Assembly (NCBI GenBank): GCA_031216445.1
Contig: CM062196.1
Span: 27,572,001-27,636,000, forward strand
Direction of reading: 5' to 3'
DNA: 64,000 bases
Origin: Lateolabrax maculatus
Taxonomy: Eukaryota; Chordata; Actinopteri; Acropomatiformes; Lateolabracidae
The position numbers and the translations under genes are program-made. This document shows positions 11,899 to 25,060 of the stretch, in pieces (position 1 is the stretch's first letter; each line of letters begins with the position of its first letter). Below the pieces are notes generated by a model. The model was given only the letters and a program-made list of their open reading frames with translations. It had not been told where the DNA came from and made no database searches.

Positions 11899-14800
11899 AA
11901 AAGTGCCACCATCTCACAACCTACAGCTTCTCTTTCTTAACACACACGCACACACACAGACTCCTTCTCACACTTCACACACCTGCTGAGGGGACTTTTC
12001 TTTTTGGAACAGTCTTTAGGTCTCATCTGTGATAAATTTAGTCCCTCCCCCTGGTGGCAGCAATGGTAATGAGATTCAACACAGACTGTGCAGTGACTCC
12101 ATTGACAAAGTGCCCTGCACCACACACATACGCACACCATACACTCCAGAGGTATAACTCACTCAGACCCATCCACATAATGACCCGGCTACATCTGGAC
12201 AAGTTGGACTCCATCTCCATCTTTCTCTTCTTTTTTCTTTGTTTTACTCTCTATGAATTCTGGCCACTCCAATGGATTGTTTAGCATTGGAATAAAACAG
12301 ATCTATTACTCAAACGGCAGATTGTATTTCACTTTACCTGCAGCAACACGCCCCTGCTAACATCATATGACGCCATTGACAGATGACCAAATGATTAAAA
12401 TTACAGATTTCTCTGGGTTTGAAAATGTTTGGAAACATTTAGGTATTCATTTTTTGACATTTGAATCCAGAAAGGTTACATATTTTACCATTAAAGACCT
12501 TCCTGGCAATGAAGTTTTCATAAAGATGATTCAGTTTTATCATGTGACGCAAGTATGGAACATCGTTCAAAACACAAGTGGTTGTATATGGGATACGTGA
12601 TAACAACTAGAACTATCTCTATTACAACTGAGCAACTCCATCAACTGTGGATGGCCATTCCTTGCCTGTTAGTCCATAGAAGATTGATCTTCCCCTTTTC
12701 CCCTCAATGAGCCTGATGAACATGGTGGCTTAACTCAAAATGGCTTTTCCATCTGACATGGACGGCTCAAACAGCCATTGTCCAGGACAGAATTATGCAG
12801 CATTGCAATGTCAGAGGTGTCATAACCTTTCAAGTATATAGTCCTGTGGCATGAGTCTTTTAATGGACTATCTTTATGAGTTAGTTTTAAGCTCTTTGTA
12901 CTGTACACTTGAATCTGTGTTAAGACAATTACATTTCACTCAGCAGTAAACATCACTCCTAATGGGAACAGTGATGCTTGGCCTTGGACTGAAGAACTGC
13001 TGTCAGGGCAGGTGCAAGTTTAGTGGAGATTCAAAGTACGGAGTACATTCTTGGACTTCAGTCTGTTCTTGCTCATTGCCATAAGAGAGAATGTCCTTCT
13101 TCCAGAGAAAGGGTTTGAGAACAGGTTCATGTTCTCAATGGCAGCAAAATTTCAAATGTGCTGGTTACATTCTATGATCAGTGATTTGAGCTCAGTCACA
13201 TATTTCCCCATTTCACAGAAATTTTGGCATTTGGGAAACTGGAGATAATTTCCTGCAGAGTTGGGACATGTGCAACATTGTGTCACTGATTTGTCATAAG
13301 CCCATATTTTTCTTGCAAGCTTTTCTTCAAATGGCCAGTGAGATCATGCCACAAAATATAAAATACAAAATAGATAACAAAAGTGTAAGATGATCCAACC
13401 AGCCTTGTTTTTGCGCTCACAGACCAATGTGAAATTTTAATGTCAACATAATGATGCAATCTCCATCTTCTCATGTGCTCCAAGTCTTGCAGCTTTTTTG
13501 CTTCAAAGCAACGTAGAAGTTCCAATCTGAGGGCACGGGTTTCTTGCATTTTATAATGACCTTCAGAGTTGACACAAGTAACACAAGACGTGTACACAAA
13601 TGTTTTTAGATGGAACAGCCATACTGGAAGGTGGAGTGTCAAAGAAAGGGGGGAGATGTAATTTAAATATGGGAATATGGCACACATTTTCAGATTATCT
13701 TTCCTCCATGACATTCAGCGGCTTAAAGCTGCCAGAAATAGTTACGTAAAAAATTAGATTCGAGTCCCATTCGAGAACTTGAGAGGGAAGTTCAAACCTT
13801 GACTCTTTTCTCATGTCTGCACGGCTGGCCAATCACGGCATTAATGTTGATTCGTCAGTTTGGGAAAATTAAAGAAATTGTCAGACACAGAAGGATGTGG
13901 TGGGTGGGGGTTCCTGAAGCTGCAGTTCTGAAGGAGTATACTGGCCCAGTGTGGAGAAGCAGCAAAGAGTTTCTAGGTTAGACTGTTACATGCGCTTTGT
14001 ATTGATATCACATATTCTCTTTGATAAATGGATTCAATCTCTGGTGTGCTGATGAGTCATTTTAGAAGGAGGCTCAGATCTCTGTGCCAGCAGAACCAGT
14101 TGTACCCCAGCTGCTTGTGTCCAGCCATGTTTACAGCCTATGTGTCCTTGTCAGGGGGGTGGATAGCAACCTCCAGCTCTGCTGGTGAAGTTTTGGAGTC
14201 TGTCACCAGTTCTACAACTTCAGTGTAAAATCACTAAAGCAAAGACAAAAAATAGTATTTGTTATCCCAGTGAAGCTGCATGGAAACGCTTTATTTGTTT
14301 ATGAGGTTTGGCTTGCCAAAGGTCAGTACATATTACTGCTTTTATGTCACAAAAAAAATACCTTGATGACAAAATAAATTCAGTTATGCCACATTATTGG
14401 AGCTTTCAGGCAGGGAGCAAATCTTTAATTGGCTGCTCATTCCCATTCTTGGCTTTCTGAGGCCTCCACTATTTGCTTTAGACTTGATTCCCTCCATCTC
14501 TATTCTTTTTTGCTGGCAAGCTCGCAGGTGTTATGCTCTCAGTGAGACATATTTTTGGATGGCTGAAGAATGCTTGAAGGAGCCTCTTAGCCCTCTCAGC
14601 ACTTATGGCTGTGAAGCGTGAGCATTGGCTATTCTGATAATATATGGCAACCTCTCTGTGGCTCATCTCTGTTTGTTGTTGCCCAGAAAAACATGCCCAA
14701 GCCCAAGTAAAGAGCACTGAGGGAGGTGCCGGGGACAATGTCTTCATTGTCTGTCTTTTTGGTACATAAAGTAGTAGCACCAGAGTATTTCATATGAACT

Positions 14801-17516
14801 TTAGTGAGCCATCAAGATTTAGATTTGAAATTCGAACATTTTGATAGGTGGTCAGATCTTAACCCAAATGAGGAGAGATACCAACAGCTGTAATTTACCT
14901 GATGTTTTACACTTTTACACAAGGCTGTTACTGGAGAGTCTGCTCCTTATTCAGAAATTCAACTTACGTTATTAGCTCAACTTTAGTGAACTAATAACTA
15001 ATATCAATATTTTTACATGTCATTACCACATTGTGACATGGTGCAGAGGATTTCAGTGGGGGACAAGTTATTTTCACTGTTCTCATTGGATCTCTTTTCC
15101 TCCCTGTCATGTCTCTTTGTCGGTCTGTTGGTTGCCATCAGTGTTAATCAGAAGGAGAGGTAAGGAAAGGTGAGAGGACAGTTAGCACAATTATACAAGA
15201 TAAGATTGATTTTTAATGACTCCCTTAGGAAATTGACAAAGAGAATAAACTTTCACTAATTATTCTGGCTTTAAATGGCTGTATTTTGGGATTTCCAGCA
15301 GTACAGGGTGGTTGGACCCTGCTGTGAACAGCTCTCCACAACTCATTGATAATGCACCCTGGAAAACTAAAATGAACTGAGATGTTTCAGACTAATACGC
15401 ATTTGGCAATTAATGTGGAAATGCCAGGCTAGTTCTTTATTATCAATGGCCTTAATGGCAAAGAGAACCAAGGCTCTATTTAAAACAGGTTTGTATTAGG
15501 CCTTAATTCTTAATTTCCCTTTTTTTCCAGTAACCGCAAACTCAAAACATTACATTTAGATTTCGGATAAGCATTATTCTATTATAACACTTTTGCTATA
15601 TGATGAAGTCAGACACACCGGCTTGTTCTTTTCTACCATCTGTTCTGATGTTCAACTATGTTCTACTACTCATTTATGACTTATGAATTTAGGGTGCTTA
15701 TAGATCATTTCACCAAAATTTCCCAAAAATAGTTGTTTTCACTTACAACCAAACCAACTTTGACTTTGTGGTGTTTAAAATTAAATTTACTAAATTCAAC
15801 AGCAGAAACAATGTCTTGGTTACTGTTTAATCCAGATAACTCACTGTCAAAAGTTTTTAGAGAGACTTTTCTTCAGTAAAACATAGTTCCAATGAAAACC
15901 ACTGACAGTTGGGTCAGTTGATTATCCTTGGTAACCAGGGTGCATTGCTACTCTGAAAATGTAAAAAAAAACTAAAAAAACAACAATGTTTATAGCACCA
16001 CAAATTCAGTTCCAGTTCGCTCCACTCCTGCATGTATTGGAGTGGCGGTAGAAATCTACAAGGCCTGAACAAATCAAACTACGAGGCAAGTGAAAATGTT
16101 TGTCTTTTTTTCTTTTTCTTTGAAATTAGTGTGAACCAACCCTTTAAACAGAATCCTACTTGTAGTGGTATAAATACACAGTTTACTCCTTGTATATGCT
16201 TCTATCTGTCATTTGCTATTGCAGTTCTAGCATTCATAGTAAAGAGTAAAATAACAAAGATCTAATTGATCCTCTGAATCTCATCCTGTTTGCTAAGATG
16301 AAACATGTACATACATTGTTCTTTGTTCAAATCCTACACTCTGTCAAGGTAGGCTTACTATTTAAAGCAGAGAGATTCTCCCTCTGGACCAATGGGGTCT
16401 TTGCAGTATAGCAAAAGTTCATCACGAGTTCAGAGGAATCCATCCTTACAATGTACAAGTTCAGTGACAGAGTGAGTGATACATCAAGGCGTAGAGCCCA
16501 GTAATGCATCAGTTACTATAGGAAATAATTATGGTTACACTTTCAGTCTCACTTTCTTTAAATAATGGATCTTTTTTTATTAAGAGCCTGAGCTGCATTT
16601 TGTCCACGGAATATAGCTGATTCTCACTTTACCGTTAGCATCTTACATTGTTTATGATAACAGCTTTTATTTATTTCTTGTGTGAAGATGAGGAAGAAAC
16701 GCCCTTTGTCTTTTATTTTCTAGTTAGTCAGCAAGGTCATGGAGCAGACTATAAATGCTCTGTGTCTCTGAGTAACTGCTGTTGAAGCAACTGCTCATAT
16801 GTTGGGGGTAAACCAACACTTTGTCAACAATAAAGTTAGTAGTAATTGTTATTTCAGATGATCACAATACATAAGTGTTCCACACAGATATGTGTGATGT
16901 CAGATATGACTAATAGTGCCATAAAATAAAAGTGCCATTTTATTAGTTTCAATAACTTTACAATGTTGTCAAGCTGATAGATTGATATTTAGATTACAGC
17001 TGGTAAACTTGTAAAGTAGTGGTTCTGACCACCTTGCCCTGGGGAGTCATAATAGGTATGTTCTATATTATCATTCTTCACAATGGCCACAGTTTTTCTC
17101 TGTTAACTTTACTTTGTTTGCATCAGCTAGTTTTGAACATCATTTTTTCCACCTAAATGCTTAGCTCCAAAAACAAGCTTAAGTATGGAAGCGGTCAGGG
17201 TAATGTCGAATTAAAATGTTGTTATGGATTTTTGTCCACATAATTTTATGTTTATATTTATTTTGTCACTCTCTCATTTGAATCACTTGACTCTGCATGG
17301 TGCCGATGTGCTGCGCTAAGTGTATCGTATCATTTCCGGTTGCCGGCGTCTCTGTACTGTGTGTTTTTGCTGCTCTCACTCAAAAGAGTTAACCTTGTTA
17401 TCTTCTTCATCGCAGCGGCTAAGTACCCGCTGTTCATTTAAACACTAGTCTTAAAACACTCACAGCTTTCTCCCCTTTTTTAACGACTTTTCGTTAATTT
17501 CACATCTTTTTGTTCG

Positions 17517-18431
17517 TTGTTCAGTTCTGTTAGCTTCTGTAGCCTTTTAGCTCCTCTGCTAGTGATGGCTTCTCTCTCACCCTTTGCCTCTCCTGCTCTG
17601 TCCTGCTCGGTGTGTAAGATATTTAGTTACTCCTCTGCCTCCTTTAGCGATAAAGGTTTATGTATTAAATGTAGTTTATTTGTAGCATTGGAGGAGAGGC
17701 TTAGCAAACTAGAAGCCCGGCTCCGCACCATGGATACCCAGACTTTAGCTGTAGCTAGTCAGCCCCCCTGTAGTCTGTGTAGACCGACCCAGTGCAGCTG
17801 CTGCCAGCCGTCCCGAAGTCAGGGCGGCTGGGTGACTGTCCGAAGGACGCATAGTCCCAAGCAGAGACCCACGGTTCACCACCAACCCCTTCACTTTTCG
17901 AACAGATTCTCCCCCCTCAGCGACTCACCCGCAGAGAAACCAACTCTGATAATTGGCAGCTCAATCCTGAGAAACGTGAAATTAGCGTCACCAGCGGCCA
18001 TAGTTAAGTGTTTCCCCGGGGCCAGAGTGGGCAATGTTGAGTCAAATCTAAAACTGCTGGCAAAAGACAAACGTAAATACAGTAAAATCGGAATTCACGT
18101 CGGCGGTAATGACTCCCGATTACGCCAATCGGAAGTCACCAAAATTAATGTGGAGTCGGTGTGTAACTACGCAAAGACAATGTTGGACTCCGTAGTTTTC
18201 TCTGGAACCCTGCCAAATCTGACCAGCGATAACATGTATAGCCGCATGTCGTCATTCAACCACTCGTTGTCGAGGTGGTGTCCAGCAAACAATGTGGGCC
18301 TCATAGATAATTAGACCATATTCTGGGGGAAACCTGGTCTGATGAGGAGATACGGCATTCATCCTACTTTGGATGGTGCAGCTCTCATAGCCAGAAATTT
18401 GACCAAGTTTATTAGTGGACCCACACCATGA
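17517..18431 (+). pseudogene. L2 LINE ORF1 (zinc-finger plus SGNH-esterase type), interrupted
   Basis: The frame reads 265 codons to a TAG at 18312-18314 and then continues in the same frame to a TGA at 18429-18431. By family similarity the stop replaces a tryptophan (IDN-W-T). The N-terminus has cysteine pairs (CSVCKIF, CIKCS), followed by a short heptad-like stretch (LEERLSKLEARL) and a second Cys cluster (CSLCRPTQCSCC). The C-terminal half has SGNH-hydrolase-like blocks: IGSSILRNV, where GDS is usual, and HVGGND. ORF1 proteins of L2/CR1 LINEs bind element RNA, and the esterase domain's role is not settled. This copy is presumably not functional. Confidence 0.8.
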
Positions 18432-18649
18432 CAATACAGAGTTCAGACCAGGAAGAAGAGCTGCAGTCCTACACGCTTCTCTGCGCTTCCATTAGAGCGG
18501 TTACCCACCCAAACCCCCATAAAGAAAACCCCATAGAGACTGTGTCTGTCCCCCAACCACTTCAATTAATTAATTAAAATTCAAACAGAAGAGGAGTTAC
18601 TTGTAAAAACTTAATAAAAATTAAAACTACCAGTGTAGTGGTACAACCA

Positions 18650-20950
18650 CATAAGAGAATTAAATGTGAACTCTTAAACATTAGATCTCTGTCGTCTAAA
18701 GCTGTGTTAGTCAATGATTTAATATCTGACTATCATATGGATATATTTTGTTTAACTGAAACTTGGCTGTGTCAGGAAGAATATATTAGCCTGAATGAGT
18801 CCACTCCTCCTAGTCATTGATACTCACATTTCTCGAGGCACTGGCCGAGGAGGTGGAGTTGCACCCATCTTCGACTCTAGCTTATTAATAAACCCTAAAC
18901 CTAAACTTAACTCATTCGAAAGTATTGTTCTTAGTCTTTCAAACCCAATTTGTCATAGTGTACCACACTCCTGGTCCGTATTCTGAATTTTTAGCAGAAT
19001 TCTCAGAGTTTTTAACAAGTTTAGTCCTCAAAACAGATAAAGTCGTTATTGTAGGTGGTTTTAATATTCACATGGACGTCAATAATGATAGCCTTAGTTC
19101 TGCGTTTATCTCACTATTAGATTCGATTGGTTTCTGTCAGAGTGTAAACAAACCCACTCATTGTTTTAACCACACCCTTGATCTTGTTCTGTCATATGGA
19201 ATCGAAATTGAAGATTTAATAGTCTTCCCACAATAATCCTTTCTTATCAGACCATTATTTAATAACTTTTGAATTTATATGACTGGACTACAGGCCATTA
19301 GGCAAACATTCCTTCAGTAGATGCCTGTCCGATGCTGTAGCTAAATTTAAAGAAGTGATTCCATCGGTATTTAATTCAATGCCATGTCTCAATATAACGG
19401 AGGACTCCTATGCTAACTTTAGTCCCTTCCAAATTGATCATCTGGTTGATAGTGCTGCAGGCTCACTGCGAACGACTCTCGATTCTATTGCCCCAATCAA
19501 AAAGAAGATAATAAAACAAAAGTGGTTAGCTCCATGGTATAACTCCTTAACCCGCAAATTAAAAAAAACATTGCGAAAATTAGAAAGGAAATGGCGTTCC
19601 ACCAAACTGGAGGAATCTCATTTAGTTTGGCAAGATAGTCTTAGAATATACAGGAATGCTCTCCGTAATGCCAGAGGAGCCTATTACTCCTCACTAATAG
19701 AGGAACATAAGAACAACCCCAGGTTTCTTTTCAGCACTGTAGCCAGGCTGACACAGAGTCAGAGCTCTGTTGAGCCATGTATTCCCAGAGCGCTCAGTAG
19801 TAATAACTTCATGAGCTTCTTTGATGATAAAATTCTAACTATTAGAGATAAAATTCATCATCTTGTGCTCTCAGCCAGTTCAGATATATCTTCGAGTACA
19901 GGAACCTCAGAAGCAGCTGTAGAACCAGATTTATATTTAGACTTTTCTCCAATTGACCTTCACCAACTAACTTCAATGATTTCTTCGTCTAAACCAACAA
20001 CCTGCCTCTTAGACCCCATCCCAACTAGGCTGCTTAAAGAAGTTTTACCCTTAGTTGGCGCTTCTTTACTAGACATGATCAATCTGTCTTTATTAACAGG
20101 CTATGTACCACAGTCCTTCAAAGTAGCTGTAATTAAATCTCCTCTTAAAACTTAAGGTAAGTTAGCCAAGCTTCAGGCATGTATTAAGGAAATAAAAGAC
20201 TGGATGACCTGCAATTTTCTGCTGTTAAACTCAGACAAAACTGAAGTTATTGTTCTGTTGTCCTAAACACCTGTGAGACGCACTATCTATAGATATAGTT
20301 ACTCTAGATGGCATTGCCCTGGCCTATAGCACCGCTGTAAGGAGTCTAGGAGTAACCTTTGATCAGGACATGTCCTTTAATACCCATATAAAACAGACTT
20401 CAAGGACTGCTTTCTTCCACTTACGTAACATTATAAAAATCAGGCACATCCTGTCTCAAAAAGATGCAAAAAAAAACTAGTCCATGCATTTGTTACTTCT
20501 AGGTTGGATTATTGTAATTCTTTATTATCGGGCTGCCCTGATAAGTCTCTAAAGACTCTCCAGCTGATCCAGAATGCAGCTGCACGTGTACTTACAGGAA
20601 CTAGCAAAAGACAACATATTTCTCTAATATTAGCTTCTCTGCACTGGCTCCCTGTAAAATCTAGAATAGAATTTAAAATCGTCCTCCTCACTTACAAAGC
20701 TCTTATTGGTCAGGCACCATCATATCTTAAATAGCTGATAGTACTGTATTACCCCACTAGAGCACTACACTCACAGAATGCAGGGTTACTTGTGGTACCT
20801 AAAGTCTCTAAAAGTAGAATGGGAGCGAGAGCCTTTAGTTACCAAGCTCCTCTTCTGTGGAACCAGCTCCCAATTTGGGTTCGGGAGGCAGACACCCTCT
20901 CTTCATTTAAGAGTATGCTAAAAACGTTCCTTTTTGATAAAGCTTATAGT
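18650..20950 (+). pseudogene. L2 LINE ORF2 (endonuclease plus reverse transcriptase), broken
   Basis: The coding sense is spread over at least four frames. The endonuclease region is split by a stop near 18820 and frameshifts near 18830-18960 and 19236. Its GDFN motif reads GGFN. The reverse-transcriptase N-terminal block (LDPIPTRLLKEVLP, VPQSFKVAVIKS) is intact to 20155. The sequence then jumps to KLAKLQACIKEIKDWM, so about 200 residues with the catalytic YADD are absent (my estimate from the usual L2 layout). The C-terminal part is open again from 20504 to 20734, with further stops after it. Confidence 0.82.
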
Positions 20951-21589
20951 TAGGGCTGGCTCAGATGAGTTCTGAAGCATTCCTTAGTTATGCTGTTATA
21001 GGCTTAGACTGCCAGGGGATTTCCTATGATGCACTGAGCTTCTCTCTCCTCCTCTCCCTCTCTATCTATACGCATTCCTATCCCACTAATACACGTTACT
21101 AACTCCACTACTTCCCGGTAGTTCCTGTGCTTTCTGTGCTTTTTTGCCTTCCCACTTTCTGCAGGTATTTCCGCCCCTGGAGCTGTAGATTCTGGATCTG
21201 TGATTGCCGGCCGTCTACTGACCCATGTTCCTGCTCCACACTCACTGCTGCAGTTGTTATTATTATTAGTCTGATTTGTTGTCTCTCCTCCTGCTCTGTC
21301 TCCCCTCTCCCCCTCTCTCCTCCCCTTACAACCCAACTCGGTCAATGCAGGTGGCCGCCCACCCAGAGCCTGGTTCTGCTCAAGGTTTCTACCTGTTAAA
21401 AGGGACTTTTTCCTCGCCACTGTCGCCAGGTGCTTGCTCATGGTGGGAACTGTTGGGTCTCTGTAAATAATATTTTAAAGAGTATGGTCTAGACCTACTG
21501 TATGTGAAAAGCGTCTTGAGATAACTTTTGTTATGATTTGGCGCTATACAAATAAAATTGACTTGACTTGACTTGACTTTTAAAGTCGT

Positions 21590-22250
21590 GTCAGTCTAAA
21601 CACTTCTCAATGTCTTTTCATAGTTGTATCACCCTCATAAAACCTTAGAATACAAACGATTCCACCCTTTCTTTTTAGAGTCATAACTCAATCAAACATG
21701 CATGCACATATGTCATACACATAATACGGGAATCAGCACAACTTAGTCTTTCCGGTGATCACAGTTGTTTATCTTTTATGTCCATTGAGAAAATCTGCTT
21801 AGAAATCACATCAAACATGAATTGTCAAATTACATTGTTTTCTTCAGCATTAAAACTTTTCCAGGTAATTAATATGGTAACAGTGCAAACAGAAACTGTG
21901 AGTAGCTAATGCAGCACGATTTCCATAGCGCAGATTCAGCAAAATGTAACCAATAAACAAAGTCATTGTGTAGACCACAGCTAACTCCATGGCAACATTA
22001 TACTTCCTGTTTACAAACCATGATGGACACCTACTGCTTAACACTCTTAACATTATTCACCCCAGATGGTAATAAGTAAAAGTAAAACAATAGGAGTGAA
22101 AATTCCTAGACTCTAGCCTCTTTTGGTATTGCACTATCAATACATTTTTGACAAAAAATAAATACATTTCAAGTTGTGTCGAATGTTTTTCCTAAAAAAC
22201 TAATCGCATATCAATTGATAGTATTTTGGTGTAGGCTAACACAGAAAATC
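21590..22250. other. Unassigned intron sequence between LINE copies
   Basis: AT-rich sequence between the (TTGAC)n tail and the next LINE fragment. I see no open frame with family similarity, no RNA gene and no clear repeat. Confidence 0.5.
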
Positions 22251-22254
22251 ACAA

Positions 22255-22960
22255 TATATAATAATAATAATACATTTTATTTATAAAGCGCTTTTCATAG
22301 TACTCAAAGACATTTTAAAAACAATAAAATGATCATAAAAACCTATGCACTTAAAACATAGAACACAACATTCATCACACATTAAAAGCAGTCCTGAAAA
22401 GGTGAGTTTTGATTTGTGATTTAAACATCGAAAGATTGGTGCAGTGTTGGATTTGGTTGCACCATGTTTAAAGGAGAGCTTGCTGTCAAACTTGACTATG
22501 AAGTTGCAGATGTGTGGTGAGGGACACAGGAATTTGGGACCGATGACGATCATGTCAGATTTGTCATAGTTTAGTTTGAGGAAGTTGGTTTGCATTCATG
22601 ATTTAATGTCAGTGAGGTAGTTGGTCAGAGTATAGTGAGTAGCAGTGGTATTGGATTTAGTGAAGATGTAGAGCTGGACGTCATCTGTGTAGCAGTGGAA
22701 GTGCAGACCATGCCAATGTATGATATTACCAAGAGGTGAAGAGATGGAAAAGGCGGGGTAGGGGTTCAGATTCCTGTAAATTGTGTCAATTTTTGCATGG
22801 AAAAATGAAAGGAAAGAGTTGAGAGATTTGGAAGTGTTGTCCCTGGGTTTGAGAGGTTTGTTTATAGTTGAGAAGAGAGCCTTTGAGTTGGAGGAGCCAG
22901 AGTGTATGAGGTGTGAGTAGTACGTGGACCTGGCTTAGATGAGAGCGTCATTGTATTGAT
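22255..22960 (-). mobile_element. LINE reverse-transcriptase fragment, minus strand
   Basis: Read on the minus strand, the region gives the end of a non-LTR reverse transcriptase: a degraded YADD box (FHCYTDDVQLYI, about 22655-22720), then TNYLTDIKS, then NFLKLNYDKSDMIVIGPK (about 22535-22590) and KFDSKLSFKHG. Its 3' end (22255-22300) carries an ATAATAATA run next to a TTTATAAAGCGCTTTTC sequence, a common teleost LINE or SINE tail. The family differs from the L2 copy at 17300. The part from 22750 to 22960 is less certain. Confidence 0.68.
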
Positions 22961-23990
22961 ATGCTAAGCTAAGACTTGTAGTGACTATGCCAGAAACCTG
23001 TAAATGAAGGGAGTGAAAAAGACTTCCCTAATGTGCAAAAGGTTAAAAGTTTTTAGCATAAAGAACAAATTTTGCTTCCAATAACAATTGTAGAGAAATT
23101 CATTTTTTCATGCACAAATAGTTACACATTACACCTTTGCTTATACTGTTGGTGAAATCAGCACTATTCTACTACTTTTGATCCTGATTGGCCATGTTTT
23201 CTTTTAGGGCCAGTGATTTTACCGCACAACTCTGAAAGAACCGTTATTTCTGGATGTGGGCCAGCCCAGCTCAGAGTGCAGCAGTGACGTAAATGATTAA
23301 GGAAGCATGGATGAGGGGAAAAGCACAGACCACCCAACACTTGTAACCCCCAGATCATTCCTGGAGAAGCTCCAATGTCTGAAATTGATTTTGAAATGTA
23401 ATCTGATGTTACAGCAGTACAAACTTTGAGCAACCAGTAAGACTTTGTCTTTTTCATCCTTCTCTCTACCTGTCTACCTCTGTATCTGTATCTATATTCT
23501 TCATGTCTGTCTGTCTTTCTGCTCAGAGCACAACCTCAGGGAAGAGCTATGATGTCTAAAAAAAAGATGAGAAACTGAAAATATGATTTTATGCTCTGCC
23601 ACAGAATATTGTATGACTAGATCCAAGTGACACAAGACATACAGGAAAAATAACAGTGCATCAGTAATTATATATCTTTTTTGTTTCTCTCTATTGATTG
23701 TATCATAGTGCATCATCAGTTTTCCCTCTTATGCAATCATAATGAATCAGTTGTTACATTTGTTGCAAAAAAAGCACTTCATAGTTTTTTATACCTTAAT
23801 GACCATCAGTTCTGTGCGACTTGAAAATCACCGGTAATATTTTGGGAATGTGTGACGAATCTAGTGACAGAGTCAGACCACAGCTGCTGCTTTTAGGTGA
23901 ACACACCACTGGCATGCGTATGGCACCCACTTAGTTTGAAAACCAGTTTGAACATAGCACCGGAATTGGCACAGTTGAGGTGTGGTCCTG

Positions 23991-24092
23991 TAGCCTAGGA
24001 ACCAGACGAATATGCAAGCTCATGTATCATTTGCTCTGGCAGATGCGTCTGGCCCCACTCCCATTCAAACTGATTTCTCTGTCGATTTATTA
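23991..24092 (+). mobile_element. TAGCCTGG-family element fragment abutting an L2 piece
   Basis: Starts TAGCCTAGGAACCAGACGAA and continues with the AAGCTCATGTATCATTTGCT, CTGGCAGATGCGTCTGGCCC and CCATTCAAACTGATTTC blocks shared with copies at 59087 and 61428. The second terminal repeat is absent. The sequence passes directly into an inverted L2 3' end at about 24093, so this is either a truncated insertion or a rearranged junction. Confidence 0.7.
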
Positions 24093-24645
24093 ATTTCCAA
24101 CCATATGTAGCACTTGGCAACAGTAGTGAGGAAAATCTCCCTTTTAACAGGTAGAAACCTCGAGCAGAACCAGGCTCTGGGTTGGCGGACATCTGCGTCG
24201 ACTGAGTTGGGTTGAAAGGGGTGAAGAGAGGGGAAATAGAGCAGTAGGACAGACAACATAATAATAAGACTTATAATAATAACTGTAGCAGTGAGTGTGG
24301 AGCAGGAACATGGGGGCAGTAGACAGTCTGCAGTCACAAATTTAGACTCTACAGCTCCAGAGGCACAAACACCTGCAGAAAGTGAGATGGCGAAAAAGCA
24401 CAAAAGTACAGGGAAGATGTGGAATTAGTAACATGCATTAATGGGATAAGAATGCGTATAGATGGAGAGGGAGAGGAGGAGAGGGGAGCCCAGTGCATTT
24501 TATGGGAAATCCCCCAGCAGTGTAGGCCTATAGCAGCATACCTCAGGTCTGACCTGACCTGAGCCAACCCTAACTATAAGCTTCATCAAAGAGGAACGTT
24601 TTTAGCATACTCATAAATGAGGGGAGGGTGTCTACCTCCCTCGCA
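24093..24645 (-). mobile_element. L2-type LINE 3' fragment, minus strand
   Basis: The reverse complement matches about 20880-21430 of the larger L2 copy, including the ORF2 end (GACACCCTCCCCTCATTTAT, then GCTAAAAACGTTCC), CTATAGTTAGGGTTGGCTCA and ACCTGTTAAAAGGGAG. The extreme 3' part and the (TTGAC)n tail are missing. The cut lies where the TAGCCTGG-family fragment begins. Divergence from the other copies is higher, suggesting an older insertion. Confidence 0.83.
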
Positions 24646-24879
24646 AGCTCACTATCACAAGCTGTGCGGCAAAAATAGACACTCACAAACTTTTAACAGG
24701 TTTACTGCATGGTAATGTTTTGAACACAGGGGCTGCATTTAATTTTTTCTTCAACTTCCCCTCATTTACTTCCCCTTAGCCCTTGGTGTTATGTCACAGC
24801 AAACATTGCACGTAGGCCACTTGGAGAGCAGAGGGACAGTGGGCGGGGGTTTTAAATGGAACACAATAGTTGTAGGCTG

Positions 24880-25060
24880 TGAAGTTGACAGATATAAATA
24901 TAAATATATATACAAAAGTATATACATACATAAAAAATAAGTGCAATGGTATGTGAAATGGCAAAGATGCTGGAATAAACTTTTGTAACATTTGTATTAA
25001 TGTAACAGGATACTTTATATACAGTATATGAATATATATACAGCATTCTTAGATTTTTAT
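24880..25060. repeat. AT-rich low-complexity tract
   Basis: Runs of ATAAATATAAATATATATAC and TATATACAGTATATGAATAT. They are simple sequence and produce spurious tyrosine/isoleucine-rich open frames on the minus strand. Confidence 0.7.

Larger units (their letters stand above)
17300..21579 (+). mobile_element. L2/Maui-type LINE, near full length but defective
   Basis: The 4.3-kb element includes a 5' region, ORF1 (17517-18431 with an internal stop), a frameshifted ORF2 (about 18650-20950) and a 3' region ending in (TTGAC)n at 21579. ORF2 parts recognised are an APE-type endonuclease start (NIRSLSSK, FCLTETWL, GRGGGVA, VGGFNIH), the N-terminal reverse-transcriptase region (about 19355-20155), and the C-terminal part (LLNSDKTEVIVL, SRLDYCNSLLSG, LIQNAAARVLTG, LHWLPVKSRIEF). 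The middle of the reverse transcriptase, including the YADD box, is missing at about 20155. Several frameshifts and stops break ORF2, so it cannot move on its own. The 5' boundary is approximate. Confidence 0.88.

Noticed and set aside
13283..13714. 143-residue minus-strand open frame
   Set aside because: Low-quality translation without any family similarity. It lies in ordinary intron sequence.
20140..20180. GTAAGT at the L2 deletion junction as a sign of a spliced LINE transcript
   Set aside because: The flanking bases are explained by simple joining of the two reverse-transcriptase parts. No matching acceptor or donor remains that would require splicing.
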